Origin: Strigops habroptila
Taxonomy: Eukaryota; Chordata; Aves; Psittaciformes; Psittacidae
Reading direction: 5' to 3'
Assembly (NCBI RefSeq): GCF_004027225.2
Contig: NC_044290.2
Span: forward strand, 6,774,906-6,838,905
Length of the DNA stretch: 64,000 nucleotides
A program made the position numbers and the translations under genes. This document shows, one piece after another, positions 1 to 13,000 of the stretch. Numbering within the stretch: position 1 is the stretch's first letter; each line of letters starts with the position of its first letter. Below the pieces are notes generated by a model. It was not told the origin of the DNA. It did not search any database and saw only the letters and a list, made by a program, of their open reading frames with translations.

Positions 1-947
1 CTTGTCACGCAATACTCAAGCTACATGCTGGTTGTGGTTCCAAGCCACCTTCAGCTGCTGTCAGTATAACATGCTCATCTTAAGATTGCTAAGGAAGTAT
101 TAAAGGTAACCAAATCTGACATCTGTATTTGCTTTCCCTTTCCCCACATGTGGTCTTTTGAACTAGGAACAGTCAGTACCGCATTCCCCTTCTTGCTAGA
201 GATGATCTAAAAACAGCTAGCTGACCTTTCAAACAAAGGCAGAGCAATCAGAGTAAGGAGAACTGTACTCAATATTGGGACTTCAGATTAATAAGAATTG
301 TTCAGAGAACATAATGATTCCCTCGCTAAAATAAGTATACCAGTCAGGCAGTAAGCATCCCTGCAAGGGGAAGGTGACCTGCTACTAAAAATCAAAGCAC
401 TGCAAGTCCCTTTATGCTTTAGAACCAACTTTAAAATTGTGGCTTATTTATTTTACAAAGTCAAACTTGTCCCATGTTCATTAGCAAATGCTGTTTTCAA
501 TAACTATCAATTAGTCTGGCAGGGACTTCTTTTAATCATGAATCTCAGCAGGAGGTGAGTTTTTGTTCCCTCCATGGTGCAAGTAAAACCAGCACAGAAA
601 ACTGCTGCAAAGAGTACCGAGATTGCAATTGCCTTTCAATTTCTTTGAAGAATTACCTTTGAAATACAAAAAAGTAAACTCCTGCTTTTTAAAGACTTCT
701 GATTATCTGACAAAGCTACAAAATTGACAAATGGGTAATCAAACTAACATGAAGAGACACTTAGATGTAAATGAGGAAAAACTACATAGCCAAATGAAGC
801 CTGGTTACAACTAACGCTACCAATACAAACATCCAAGCATCAGTGAATAAACCAATCCATCCAATAATTTTCCCAACTGCTCACAACAGTTTTCCATAGA
901 CTGCATTATTACAGATCCCCTGAATTCATATTGGCATAACTACCTAC
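1..947 (-). other. SPAG9: SPAG9 intron 3 (partial)
   Basis: AT-rich intronic sequence left of SPAG9 exon 3. I found no further coding exon, RNA gene or recognisable repeat. The next expected SPAG9 exon is beyond the window edge. Confidence 0.7.
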
Positions 948-1018
948 CTCTGTATGTCTTGAATGAAGTGCATTGTATTCTTTCTTGAGTTCTGCTTCCC
1001 TCTCCTCAAGTCTGCTAA
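948..1018 (-). CDS. SPAG9: SPAG9 coding exon 3
   Basis: 71 nt. The acceptor CTTCCAG ends at 1019 and the donor is GAG|GTAGGT (GT at 947-946). It completes the split Ile and encodes [20 protein letters not shown] then HTE, ending on a whole codon. The following exon, expected to start Met-Ile-His, is not in positions 1-947. Confidence 0.93.
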
Positions 1019-4000
1019 CTGGAAGAAGAAAAATATAAAAGAATTAAAACTCAATTCAGAGTTCTAGTAAATAAGACTGACTTGCCTGGGACCAGGCAAC
1101 CAGATCAGTGGCAAGAGTATTTGTAGCAGTGAAGAGCAAAGAGAAGGATATAAAGTTTGTTGGTTCTTGAGTTTTTAAACTCTCATCACTTGAGCTTCCC
1201 AAGTACATCAAACAGCAGCACAATCTTACAACTCGCAATTCTCACTGAAAACCCAGTATTATCTTCCCCAGCTGATTGAGAGTCCAATGAGAGGGGATTT
1301 TTATATTCAAGGACAGCTCACTGCTCACACCAACCCAGACTGTTTCACACATGCACACGGGAACCACAGGAAGATGGAGAAGCCGCATCATGGAGCTACA
1401 GTCTCAGATGAGAGCTGTGAGCTCCAGTTAAGGCTCCACACTGGTTTCCTAGAACACAACCACCCATCATCTCCAGAGGTGTTTAACTAGGGCAAATATG
1501 AACAAGGTATTTTTTAAAATAGCTACAAGTCATATGCTGTGGCACAGAAATGCAGAGTTCTGCCGGCACCCACTCATATTCTACTGAGCAATTCAGGCAA
1601 TAGATTAAGGAGAAGAAAATATTTTAGTATTTCTGTAGGTATTCCAAGAAATTAGCAATACATCTAGCAGATTTAGCAGAACTCTTAGACAATCAGTTCA
1701 GATTAAGAGAGGAGCTGCAACAAAGTGCAATATCGCTGTGTGATTAATCTGCAGAAAAGCTAAAAGAATTCAGACTTTTCTTCACACAACTTATTTTTTC
1801 CACTCAAAACAGAAAACATTTTTTTGCTGCTTAGAATCTATTTCCACCTATTTGTTTAGGTACTTTCAGGCATGCTATTTACGTGATATAAGCACGTTTC
1901 AAGTTCTGTAACTGAGCTTCTCTTATTCCACTTGCCATGTTTAAATACCCCTGGGAAACTTGAAATTCAGAGTTATCTGTCTCCAGAGACTCATTGCCAA
2001 ATGCACGTTATCTGAGGACAAACAACAGCATCTTCTCCGCCATTTGCACATTTTCATATTGCCAACTGGGTCTTCTGAAAATGAATTTTCAATATACCGT
2101 TTCTTTTTGCTCCATCTCTCTGTATTTTGGCACAGTACTTGTCTGCAAGTATTTTCAATTAAAAAAAAAACAAACCAAACAATCTCTGCCAGAACCAAAT
2201 GCTGGAACCACAATACAATTGTCTACTCACCCAAACCTGTGTAAACATTCTTAGCTCCTAATCTAATCTGGCTCTTATAAGAACATTAAGTTCCTTAACA
2301 ACACCTTTTGCACTCCACCTATAAATACCTATTGTACCAAATTTTATTTATACAAACACAAGACTGAACACTTTCATTTCTGTATTGTTATCAAACTGAA
2401 CAAAATCCCTTCAGGACAAACAGCAGTAAGTATGTGCAAGTTTTCACAGCACAACATATATAAAAATATAAAAGCACAATACATACATTAATCGGTTTTG
2501 AGACACAATAGTTGACGAATGGAAGATCTTAGTTTACTAGTTTTAGGCAACGGATGTTTTAAACCTCCTCATACATTTAAAGGGAGGTTACATGGAAGTT
2601 CGTGATAAGTGCCTACAGAAACAAGTGTCAGAATTTTAGTTACAAAGCTAAGACGTGACAAACCAAATTTATCCACCAGCATTGTAGTCAGAAGTCATTA
2701 CATTTTACAACAGCTGACCATCACAGCCATCCTAGCAACACCCAGTCAGCAGCTACAAGGCAGAGCTCAATGGCTTTAGCTGCCCATACCCCAACCAGCA
2801 ATGGCTGAGCTCACTTGGGAATCCACCATCTCTGGGTTCTGCATTACAGCTCCCAGCACGTCTTCGTTCCCTGCAGACCAAGGGCCTGGAAACCTTTCTG
2901 CTGTGCTAAACCTGCTTTAGGACAAGCAAATAGCCTGGAAATCAGAAAGTGCAAACTGCATGACTAATTGGCTTCATGCTTCGTGAAACCAGGTCCCTCT
3001 CCTAGAAACGAGCACCCAGGGAGAGGCCGGCAGCCACACTGCCTCCTGGGAACCACCGTTGCTCCATGCTGGATGGGAAATCCCGGTTCAATACAGCCTC
3101 ACCAGGAACTTGCAAAGAAACCACAGTGATGCACCCTGAGGCTGTTGGTATGCTCGTGTCTAGACAGCACAGCCAGCTCCTAGAGATTAATTTTATCCAG
3201 CGGATTCTGGGAAAAAGTACTTGACACAGCACACTTACCGAAGACTAACACCACAGTTGGTGTTACAAACACCTTTCTTTGTAGCTACCTTCATTAAATC
3301 CACAAAAGTGTTTCCTACCATTATGGATATAATAAACAATTCACACAAGGGTTGAGGTTCTACAACAAAGCACACCATTTTCTCCTTGTGCAGCCCAATT
3401 TTAAATAGTTCCCTAAGTCACAGAAGACAAATGCACATAGATATGGGTACTGCATACTCAAGGATGGTATCTCCATTAATCCTGTAACTATTTTTGTTAC
3501 TTACAAAGGTTGAAAGAGAGATGATGTAATTGACATTCAGCATTTTCTTCTGGAAGTCACTTCCAGCTGTGTAACATGTTACAGTCCTAGAGCTGGAAGT
3601 TCCAGTGGTAAGCAGATGTACACTAAGTTTATATACCCACAACAGACACCACATCAATAATCCTCAAAACAGGCCTTTCCAATACCAGCAGGACGATACA
3701 CAACACCGGAAATCTATTCTACCAAAACCATGCCTTGATCTTGACAAAACAACCAACAGAATATGTTTCTCTTTTCCAACTAAACACTCTGGAAGAGATC
3801 AAATATTCCCTGTGGACTGGAGACCACTACGGACTTGAACACAAAAGATACTTGCATCTAGTGAAGAACAGCCAAAAGAATTTTGAGGAGGACCACCAGA
3901 TTCTTGCCCCAAAGCCATGAAAAACGTATTAAGCCATATTAAAGGTACATTCCCATGTAACAGGAAACTAAATAGGAGACCAGAAAAAAAAATGCCATCC

Positions 4001-7000
4001 ACCAACACCTACAAGTACATTTAAAACCAATTGTCACCAGTTCCATTTTACTCCACCAGCACACAAAGAGTGGAAGTCTGGCACCCTGCTGATAACATCC
4101 CCCCAGGAGGAATGGAGCTGGGCACTGGCACTGCCCGACATGCTGGGTCTGCAAAGCAGCAACCAGACACAATTTGACTTAATAAAAAAGGCTCCTCGGA
4201 TATTTCAGTCTAGGACTTTTCCCCACTAAGATGTCAGGTTCTTAATGGGTAGATAATAAAAACAGCTTGATGATATATATCCTAAAAGCAAAATATCCAT
4301 TCTTTTTTGTTGTAATGTCTTTATAAAGCCACTATATCCTTGTAAAATCACAGAAGATTGCAAAATTACATTGTGTAAGATATTATACATGCAGAATATA
4401 ATACACATAAAAAAAAATTCACTACTCATGGTTAGAAGTCCACATGGAAAAATTTTAAAGGTCTTCCAGCATCATAAGTATGAGCGTAAAATGCAAATAT
4501 TCTAGTATTTTTAAGGCTGATGAAAAAGCATCCCACTGGAGCAACACCACAAACTCATGCCCACTTGCAACCTTCTCCAGCACTGTCAATATCCTAACAC
4601 ATTCAGTGACCTGAAGCACCAAACCTAATCCAAGTTTTCTCATATCAAACCAATCAAGCCTAAAAATGGGAGATTAAATATTATAGCAAACTAGAGAGAA
4701 GCCTCCGGAGTTTCTGCCTCCTGACAGCATTACAAGGAATGAGGCAGCAAAGCTGCCCACCCTGCCTGTTCAAAAATCAGAGCTTACCTCCCAAGTCTGA
4801 TGGCTTTTACCAAGATGGGAACACCCTCCATCTGTATGTTGTCCTCTGCCTCAAACTGCTGATAAGCCTGAGGGGGAGAAAGAGAAACAGACCTGCTAGA
4901 ACGCCAAATCCAACTGGTATAATGCCTTCAAGAGGAATTACAAATTCCTGCTACACAAGCCAGGACAAGGATCCAGCTCATTAACGAGACTTTCCTAGCA
5001 CTAGACTATCTGAAGGCTCTCCTTGCACAGCTTTCATCCAGCTCCATTCTTAAAAGCAGGTCCTATACCAAAGTTAAGATATAGATCAAGCACAATCAAT
5101 CTCATGAGCCAATAGGACCTTACAACCTATTAAGTAGTTGCTAAAGAGCACACACATGAACCACGGATTGAAACTGGGACTGAAGCTATCAAACAAATAT
5201 TTAACCTGAAAGAGATAACATCTGGAAATAAGCAGCACAGAAAACTGATTTGTAAAACAAGTGATAAATTTCACTCCTTAGCAAGACTGACATCTTCAAG
5301 TAGCTCCTACTACTGTGAACTACAGGTCTAGTTCTCACTTTAAAAAGTAGGGCACTTTAAATTATGAAGATAATTTAGCTGTCAAGAATGCTCTGCTGAT
5401 AGCAAATACCAACACATACAGCTGCATGGTCTTATCTCTCACACTTCCGGACTGTTCAAGTATTCACTATGTCTCAGATTCCTGATATAAAACTTAAAAG
5501 ATCTCCTTAAATGTTCTGCTACAACTTTTAATATAAAGGCAACCATATGCCAGGAGATTCCTCACAGGGGTTGAAATTCAGACGAACAAGGATATACACA
5601 AGCCAACTTTTACTCAAAATCAAGTTAAAAAGCATTTGGATCCAGCACCAACTTCACTCCTAATCTCTGGTCAAAAGAGTGTTTCAATGAGAAAAGTTTT
5701 GATTGACTGTTTTGAGAACAGTGGGAGGCTCCATTTATATATTTGGCTATTGAAACCAGTCACTTTTTGAGAAAACCCAACGTGAAATCAGCCCAAGCAC
5801 AGAAGCTACAGCAGACTAGACTTGTTTTTAAAACCAGATAACCAGTGACAACTCAAGGATGTAAAATTCCATTAAACAACATTTAAAGCCATTTTCTTCA
5901 TTACTGCAACATTTACAGCAATAGAATTATTATAACAACCAGACTCCAACACCTAAACCACTAACACAATACTCCTTCATTTTAAAAAGTACATGAGCAG
6001 TTAATTATATGTCAGTGGATTTCAACCTCCTCTCATCCCTTTTGTTCATGTATATTAATAGACAAGTTTAAAGCAGGCCAACGGCTGCTCTAATTTTCTA
6101 CTCCATTTTATTTTAACCTCCAGCCTTGTAGAATGACTCTGTTACTGTACCCCCTGCTCCATCTGCTGGCTACTGACTCCAGTCACAACACATACAGCAG
6201 GTACTCCTGTGACTTCCCAGCATAAGGCAGCAAGAAGGTAATTGAGAAATGCTTTAGTCTGAAACAAAGCCTTCCTTTCAAATACAGTTTGATGCTCACA
6301 CCTCTCCTTATAGAAAGATTCTATATAGCGAGACACTGGCACAGGGTGCCCAGAGAAGCTGTGGCTGCCCCATCCCTGGCAGTGTTCAAGGCCAGGTTGG
6401 ACACAGGGGCTTGGAGCAACCTGCTCTAATGGAAGGTGTCCTTGCCCGTGGCAGGGGGTTGGAACTGGATGAGCTTGAAGGTCCCTTCCAACCCAAACCA
6501 TTCTGGGATTCTGTAATTCTTCAACTTTAGCCAATGATACCTGAGGCACAGTGGAGGGAACGGCAGTGGGGAATCTGCCTTATAAACAAACCCATGTGGA
6601 TGAGAAACTGCTACGCTGAGAAAAAAAGGAGTAAACAGTAAGCTCCAAATTTGTTAATCAAGAAATACAAGTAGTCAAGCCGCTGTTTCTTCTTTGTTGG
6701 ACAGCAGATTAGTTCTGCTGTTTCAGTCTTTGAAAATTAGGCAGGAGCAATCCAGACCCCCACTGAACAAACCTTAACTCTTCAACTTCTTTCAAGGACC
6801 TATTGAAAAGCTTTCTTGTACTCCTTAGAATAAATATAGGGTTGAGCCATACCTAGAAATAGCGTTACTGACAGATGCATTTCATACCAGTTTACTTATT
6901 CACATCATGTGCACAGATCACAACTCAAGTCAAAACTCAAAACAACATGAGCTTTCCCAGCTGAAAGTTCGTATTAAGAGTCTCCCTCTTAACTAGACAG

Positions 7001-10000
7001 GACTGTGTTAACTTGCTGCTGCAGCTCTATGCAGGTATATCTCAGAGTATCAGATGCCTTCAGATTATATCAAGAGGCAGTCTACACGGGTGTGTGTTAC
7101 AGTAATGCTGGTATCTGCTTAGCTCAGATGAAAATCAAATACCAAATAATTTAACATCTGCAGATTAGAGAACCGGGTCTTGCATTTTCTCTTGAAGCCA
7201 ACAAAAGCAATAGTTCTGTTCAGCTTCCAAGGAAATCAAATCTGCATGTTTTTAGGTCGGCTGCCAAAATGTTTGTCTCATATCCCAAATAAAACCTACA
7301 GCAAGCAACAGCAATTGCTGCATAATATCACCTGACATAGGAAATACAATCACCCCAACAGTTGTGTCACAACATTTCATTTCTGAAGAGCAAGAGTTGC
7401 TTCTTGGGTTTTAATTGTTTTGTTGGGTTTTGAGGTTTTTGTTTGCCTAAAAAACCTTTTTTAGTTTCCCCAAATATAATCTAACTTGAGCATAAATTAA
7501 AAAGCCAAGATTTAATAAACTGAGCTATGGAACTATATCAGTGCCTTGTTTGTCCTGTCACATGCAGTACATTACCTTGGTTGCAATTTAGCACTAGGCA
7601 GATCCAGAAAAGGAACCAAATCTTACGACTCCCACAGCCTACCACCTCCATCTGAAAGAGCCTCAAGCATGCAGACATCATGCTTTTCAGATTCTCTTAT
7701 AAATAAGTTACTCTGAGAAGGATTCCTCCAGAAAGCACACCCAAAGCTGTTCCACTCCTGTAGTAAGCCAAAACACACTACAGTTGTCTTCTATGCCAAA
7801 ATAATTAACCTACAGCCTGTAATACATAAAAAGAACCAACGTTCCCAAAAAGGGGGGCAAGAAAGGGAAAGACATTAAACCTCTGTAGTGCCCACAGAGT
7901 TCAGTAGCACATCACATGAGCACCAAAAGGCTCTTATCCCTTTCGGTAACTGGAGACTGAGCAGTATCCAAAGCAGTATCATGTGCCCTCGTGGAGTGTT
8001 GCTGGACAAGCGAGCTGCGGATTTCTATTACAAGTTTTAAACAGCTCTAAGTGCCTAGTTTTCCAGATTAAAGGCTGAAATTTGAAACATTCCAATGCTG
8101 CAAACTAACTACAAGCAGAACTAAGGAGTCTCACCACAGCAAAGACTTGAAATAACATGAAAGTCAGATGTATTCAAGCTCTTGTAAGAAATGCATAAAA
8201 TCATATTAAGACTGGTGTCTGCCTCAGATTCATCATTGAGTGGAAGGGAAGGAGAAGAGAAAAATTTAAGTATTAAATATTTATCTTTTGGAACCCTGGC
8301 ATTTCCATGCTCGCTGCACCTCCACACCATTCAGAGCTGCCCTCTGCTGTTGAGAAAAATAATCCATGAAAGTCAAGTCATAAACCCAAAAAAAGATATT
8401 TGCTCACACTCAGCAAAAGTTTGCTGACAACCTCTGCCTGTACCAACATCATCCCTAGAAAAACCTCCAGGAACTCTGTGATATTTAACTTGCTTTAACT
8501 TCCACAAGCCACAGGCCACTGAGAGCACGGGTGCTCTTCCCTCTGGGCCCTGCACAGGTAGCGCTGACATCCAGCACACATTAACACAAGGGCAGAGGTA
8601 ACCACAGATGGTTACGGAGAAGAGCAGCAGTGCAAAATGAGACGAGGAGACGGATCACAGGCCAGCAAGCCACACCACTGCAGCACATTCCTGCACTCAA
8701 ATAGCAGTCACAAATCCTTACACCTCTGCTCTCCTTTAAGCAGTTGTAAAGTTTACCAATTTATCCCAGGATGCAACATGTCACACTTTTTTGGCAGCAA
8801 ACTTCTCTTAGGCAACCACCACAACCCACCAAATACCAGGACTGAGCGCTATACATCACACATGAGTGGTAACTCAACATGCATCTGTTCCCCAACATTT
8901 AGGATTTCATCATTCACCATGGCTCACACTCCTCCCAGCAGTGCCACCAGGTCACACTCTCATTGCTCCCTCTTTCCATTTCCCCCTACGGAAAAGCAGA
9001 GTAGGGTAGCTCACTCATCTAGGAGGTGGCTGAAAGCAACTGCTTAAGTTTGTAATGCAATGAGAACTGCCAATGAACCACAGGAACTTAGAAACTGGTT
9101 GACAAAATAAGCTTCTTATTTCACTTCTTTAATTTCAAACAGCAGATTTATTCCAACTCAGCTGGTCGCGTATGTGGCTATTAATGCAATCCCACATGAT
9201 AAACTTAAGTGCAAATAAATATTTCTTTTTCTTCAGTGTGACAGCCACAAAGACTGCAAAACCAAGCATTTATAATTCAAGACATCACAAAACTGTGGCT
9301 TCTTGAGCAATTTTAACTAGCATGCACGTTTAAGAACATATGATCTTGCTGAACCAGACCATGCAACTTAAAAGCTGCCCTATCCCAGGGCTAACCTGCC
9401 TTCACTAAATGCTCTAGGTTGGACACTGTTTAAGGCAATGAATCAAAATGTTTTAATAGACAAAACTTGTTCTTACAGGCCTTGGTTGTTTGTGGAAAAA
9501 ACACACAGAGCACAGGAAGTAGCCTACAAGAAGCAGGAAGTCTGGTAGTTAAAGTACTACATGAGACAACACATCTTTCTTGTTCTCTAAACTATTAATC
9601 ATGTCATAAACTGATGTTGCTTATCTCAGACTCCGTACTGACACAAAAAAAAGCAAAGCCAGGTTTTATTTGGTTACCTGCTGTGTGCCAGGCTTTGCAA
9701 TTCCCATTATCAGTGATAATACTATCACCATTTTGAATGTTGATGGGGTACCAGTTGGCAATACCACAGACTAATTTAGGTGCACAGGCAGTAGCATAGG
9801 AAATAAGAGAGAAAAATATAGCAAGACGACTTGTGGCTGCATCCAGTGAATTAAAATGACACATTGGTATCTTTGTTATCATAGGACATACAAATCACCT
9901 TCCCCATAAAACAGAAAACAAAAGGTAGAGTTAGACTACTTTGACAATCTGTACACTAGTATAGTTTTCATACCCTAGAAATTGAAGAGTGCTAAAAAAC

Positions 10001-13000
10001 CCAGTTCACTTGCATAATATTCATTAGGTGCTCAACAACTGTGCTTAAATCCCCTTTGATCTTGCTCAGCATCAGCAGCATGTCAAAATCTTTGCAACAG
10101 TCTTTTATGTTGTCCCAGACAACTTACCAACCCAAACGATAAGCAAAACTCCATGTTCAACACAGTCCTACTGTTTCTCCAGAGTTACATCTTAGCCATC
10201 ACAAAAGGTTTTTCTCCAATAAAACCATTTTGGAACCGTTTAAAAGTCAATGCTCTGACACCAGAACTTTAAGTTAGTATAACTGTTTTCACCAACACCA
10301 TTTCTTACAAATAGAAAAAAGAGTAGTTCTAGCCAAGACTCAGTGGTTCTACTGGATCAATTGAGTTTCTTAAGCAAACACTTTCATTATTAAGATACAC
10401 ACACATATATATACATGCAATGCAATTAAAACTTTAAAATCACACATTGAAGGCTTAATATTCAAGGCAAAACCAAGAACTTCACACAAATAGATTCATA
10501 GAACAATATAGAACAGTGCTATGCGCATCAGTATATGCTAAGTGCAACTTCTGCAAGAGAAACTCCAGGTGTGCAGCCACATACATCACCAGGAATTCAA
10601 ATTAGTTTTCTGTGCATCTAATTTGTACCTTTCACTACATTAACAGAAAAAGTAAAGGCCTATATATGACACGATGCAATCTTGATGCCATAATCTTGTT
10701 GTCAGAGTACAGGGTCTCCCATTAACAACTTGTTTGGGCTGTGGGCTTAGAGCAGAGGCCTTCTGGAAACAGTGTGCTTCGTTAGGAAAACAGACCACTC
10801 AGCTCTCCTTTCAATGTTTTCTTTTCCCCTTTGCTGTTGCTTTTAAACACACACACATTTCCATTCACAAGAATCATAGCATTTCTGATACAAGACTCTA
10901 CAATATGCTTTCAATTCTCCATTTTAGCTTGACTTGACCTTTAAAGATGCATTCCTGGAAACCAATCATCCCCATTTTCACTAGAAAAGACTGCTTGAAG
11001 CGTTCCTCCATCACAGTACAGAATCCAAGAATATTTTAACTGCAATGGACCTGAAGTACACGCCTTTAAGATTTGCCAACAGCATTCTAAACAACTGAGA
11101 TTTCAGAAAGGTTCAGTTCTGCATGTCACCCACATTAATCTTAACACTAATGCACTAATATTTCTACCCTGCTATAGACTCACTCATGCCACTGAAAATT
11201 AATCTTTACAGGAAGATTATTACACCTTCAGTTGACAAAGAGAGCTACAGCTTGTTGCCTTATGGGCAGAGAAGGTGGCTGAGTAGAAATAAAGGAAGAA
11301 AGAATTGTGAAAAGGGGCTATTTGACAACTGACACTCTGCTTTTCGCAACTGACCTTATCTCAACCTTATCAGGCTTGGTTCAGTCTTGCTCTACATTTC
11401 TGCATGGCCCAGCAATAAAAGCTGTATAATAATTGATAGACACGCTAGTCTCATGTCAATAGAAGTTAGCTTAGAAGCTTGGCAAAATGTTCACATTAAT
11501 TCATATTGACCATTATTTCTACACTGTGCCAAAAAGGATAAATGAAAACAAAAATCGTAACCTTCACTGGGAGATTAACAGACTCACAGAAAAAAATAGC
11601 AGCGTAGGTCTTTCATCATCAATTCAAGACTGGGGGGTGAGGGAGATGAAACGAGAAGATTTGTGTGAGGTTGAGTATTTTTCTTCCTCCACCCTTTACT
11701 CAACTAGTAGTAGAAAAGCTAGGGATCCAGTTTCATTCAATGACTGTGTACCTGGCTAAGAAGCAGTCCAGCAGAACGTCTAAGCTACAACGTATTCACA
11801 CTGTAACTGCCAGCGTATCAGGAGAACTGATCATTGTTATCTTCTTCCAAAACTTACACAAGCTTTCGTAAACTACACAGCCCATCTCTAGAAGTGGAAG
11901 TATTCTCCCCTAACTCTTTTCTGTAAAATCTAAGTGCCTCATAAAAATCAATAATGCAGCAGAAATGATACAAAGCTAATGAAAATCATCATTAATGGTA
12001 TTCTCATCCCAGTAGCGCTTCTAAACCTGAAGATTACATTTAATTTTAGCACAAACAGTTTAATGGGAAGAAAATTCACTTGATTTATAATCACTGAGCA
12101 GGGAATAAGTTCTACATTTTCAGGTTTTCTACTGAAAAAGTGGGTAAACATGAAAATAGCATGGTCTAAAGGTAAAACAAACCACAAGTAGCATAGCAGA
12201 CGAAACAGATTACAAGTCACAAGCTCGTACCTCATTTGTTTGCCTTAATACTAAGGAAAACAAAGACACACAAGAGTTAAACCCAGTTATCTGTCAAAAT
12301 ACAGGAATCAGATAATACATGTGCTAAATACCTGTACTATCATTTCACAGAAAAAAATTTAACACCCTACTATCAGTTAAAGGGAGTGCAATATATTTTA
12401 CTTACTTTGATCAGCATAGTTTTTTGCTTTTAGCTCGAGCTGTCGAGTCTGTGATTCTAATGCTTCCACTCTGGTCTGTAAGTCCTTTTTCTCTTGTTCT
12501 TGAGAATCTTCAAACTCGATGAATTTCTAAACAAAAAAAGTGAAGTTAAACTCAACAATTAATTACAGGTTTGGGTTTTTTTTAAGCCTGAGCAAAATTC
12601 TTTCTCCAAAAAGAAAGAAGAGAGATCATGCCTAGATTTGTTTTTAAAAAGACTTCCACTTTAAGCAGCATGTAGGGAACAGTACAGCAGTCCTTCACAG
12701 CAAGGAAGGGTGCAAGCAGGTTTCCAAAATACATCTAACAGCCCACATTTAAACATGAAGAACGCTATTTTAGTCCAGTGTCCACCAGTCAAGCATCCCA
12801 CCTAGGCTGCTCTGTGTAATCGCTGTCAACTAAATGCCAACTACTTCAAAGAAGCCTGCTTGGGACTAACATAAATATGAATTATTTCCTTCTTTCCTAA
12901 CTTCACACACTTGCCTGTCAATACTGCACGTGAATACAGAAAGTCTTGGCATTCTTATATGTGACTGAATGCTGGTGAAGCTTATCTTCACCTGTAAACC

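Larger units (their letters stand above)
1019..12405 (-). other. SPAG9: SPAG9 intron 2, about 11.4 kb
   Basis: A long AT-rich intron between exons 2 and 3. It contains one CR1 3' end (about 6332-6520) and an exon-like 80-base island at 4788-4867, both listed separately. No conserved coding signal was seen elsewhere; the open frames present look random in composition and lack matching splice sites. Confidence 0.75.

Noticed and set aside
6142-6549. 135-codon minus-strand frame in SPAG9 intron 2
   Set aside because: Its middle is the antisense reading of the CR1 copy at 6332-6520.
8637-9047. 136-codon plus-strand frame in SPAG9 intron 2
   Set aside because: Ser/His-rich composition with no domain, no promoter context and no splice pairing; it is the length expected by chance in 11 kb of intron.
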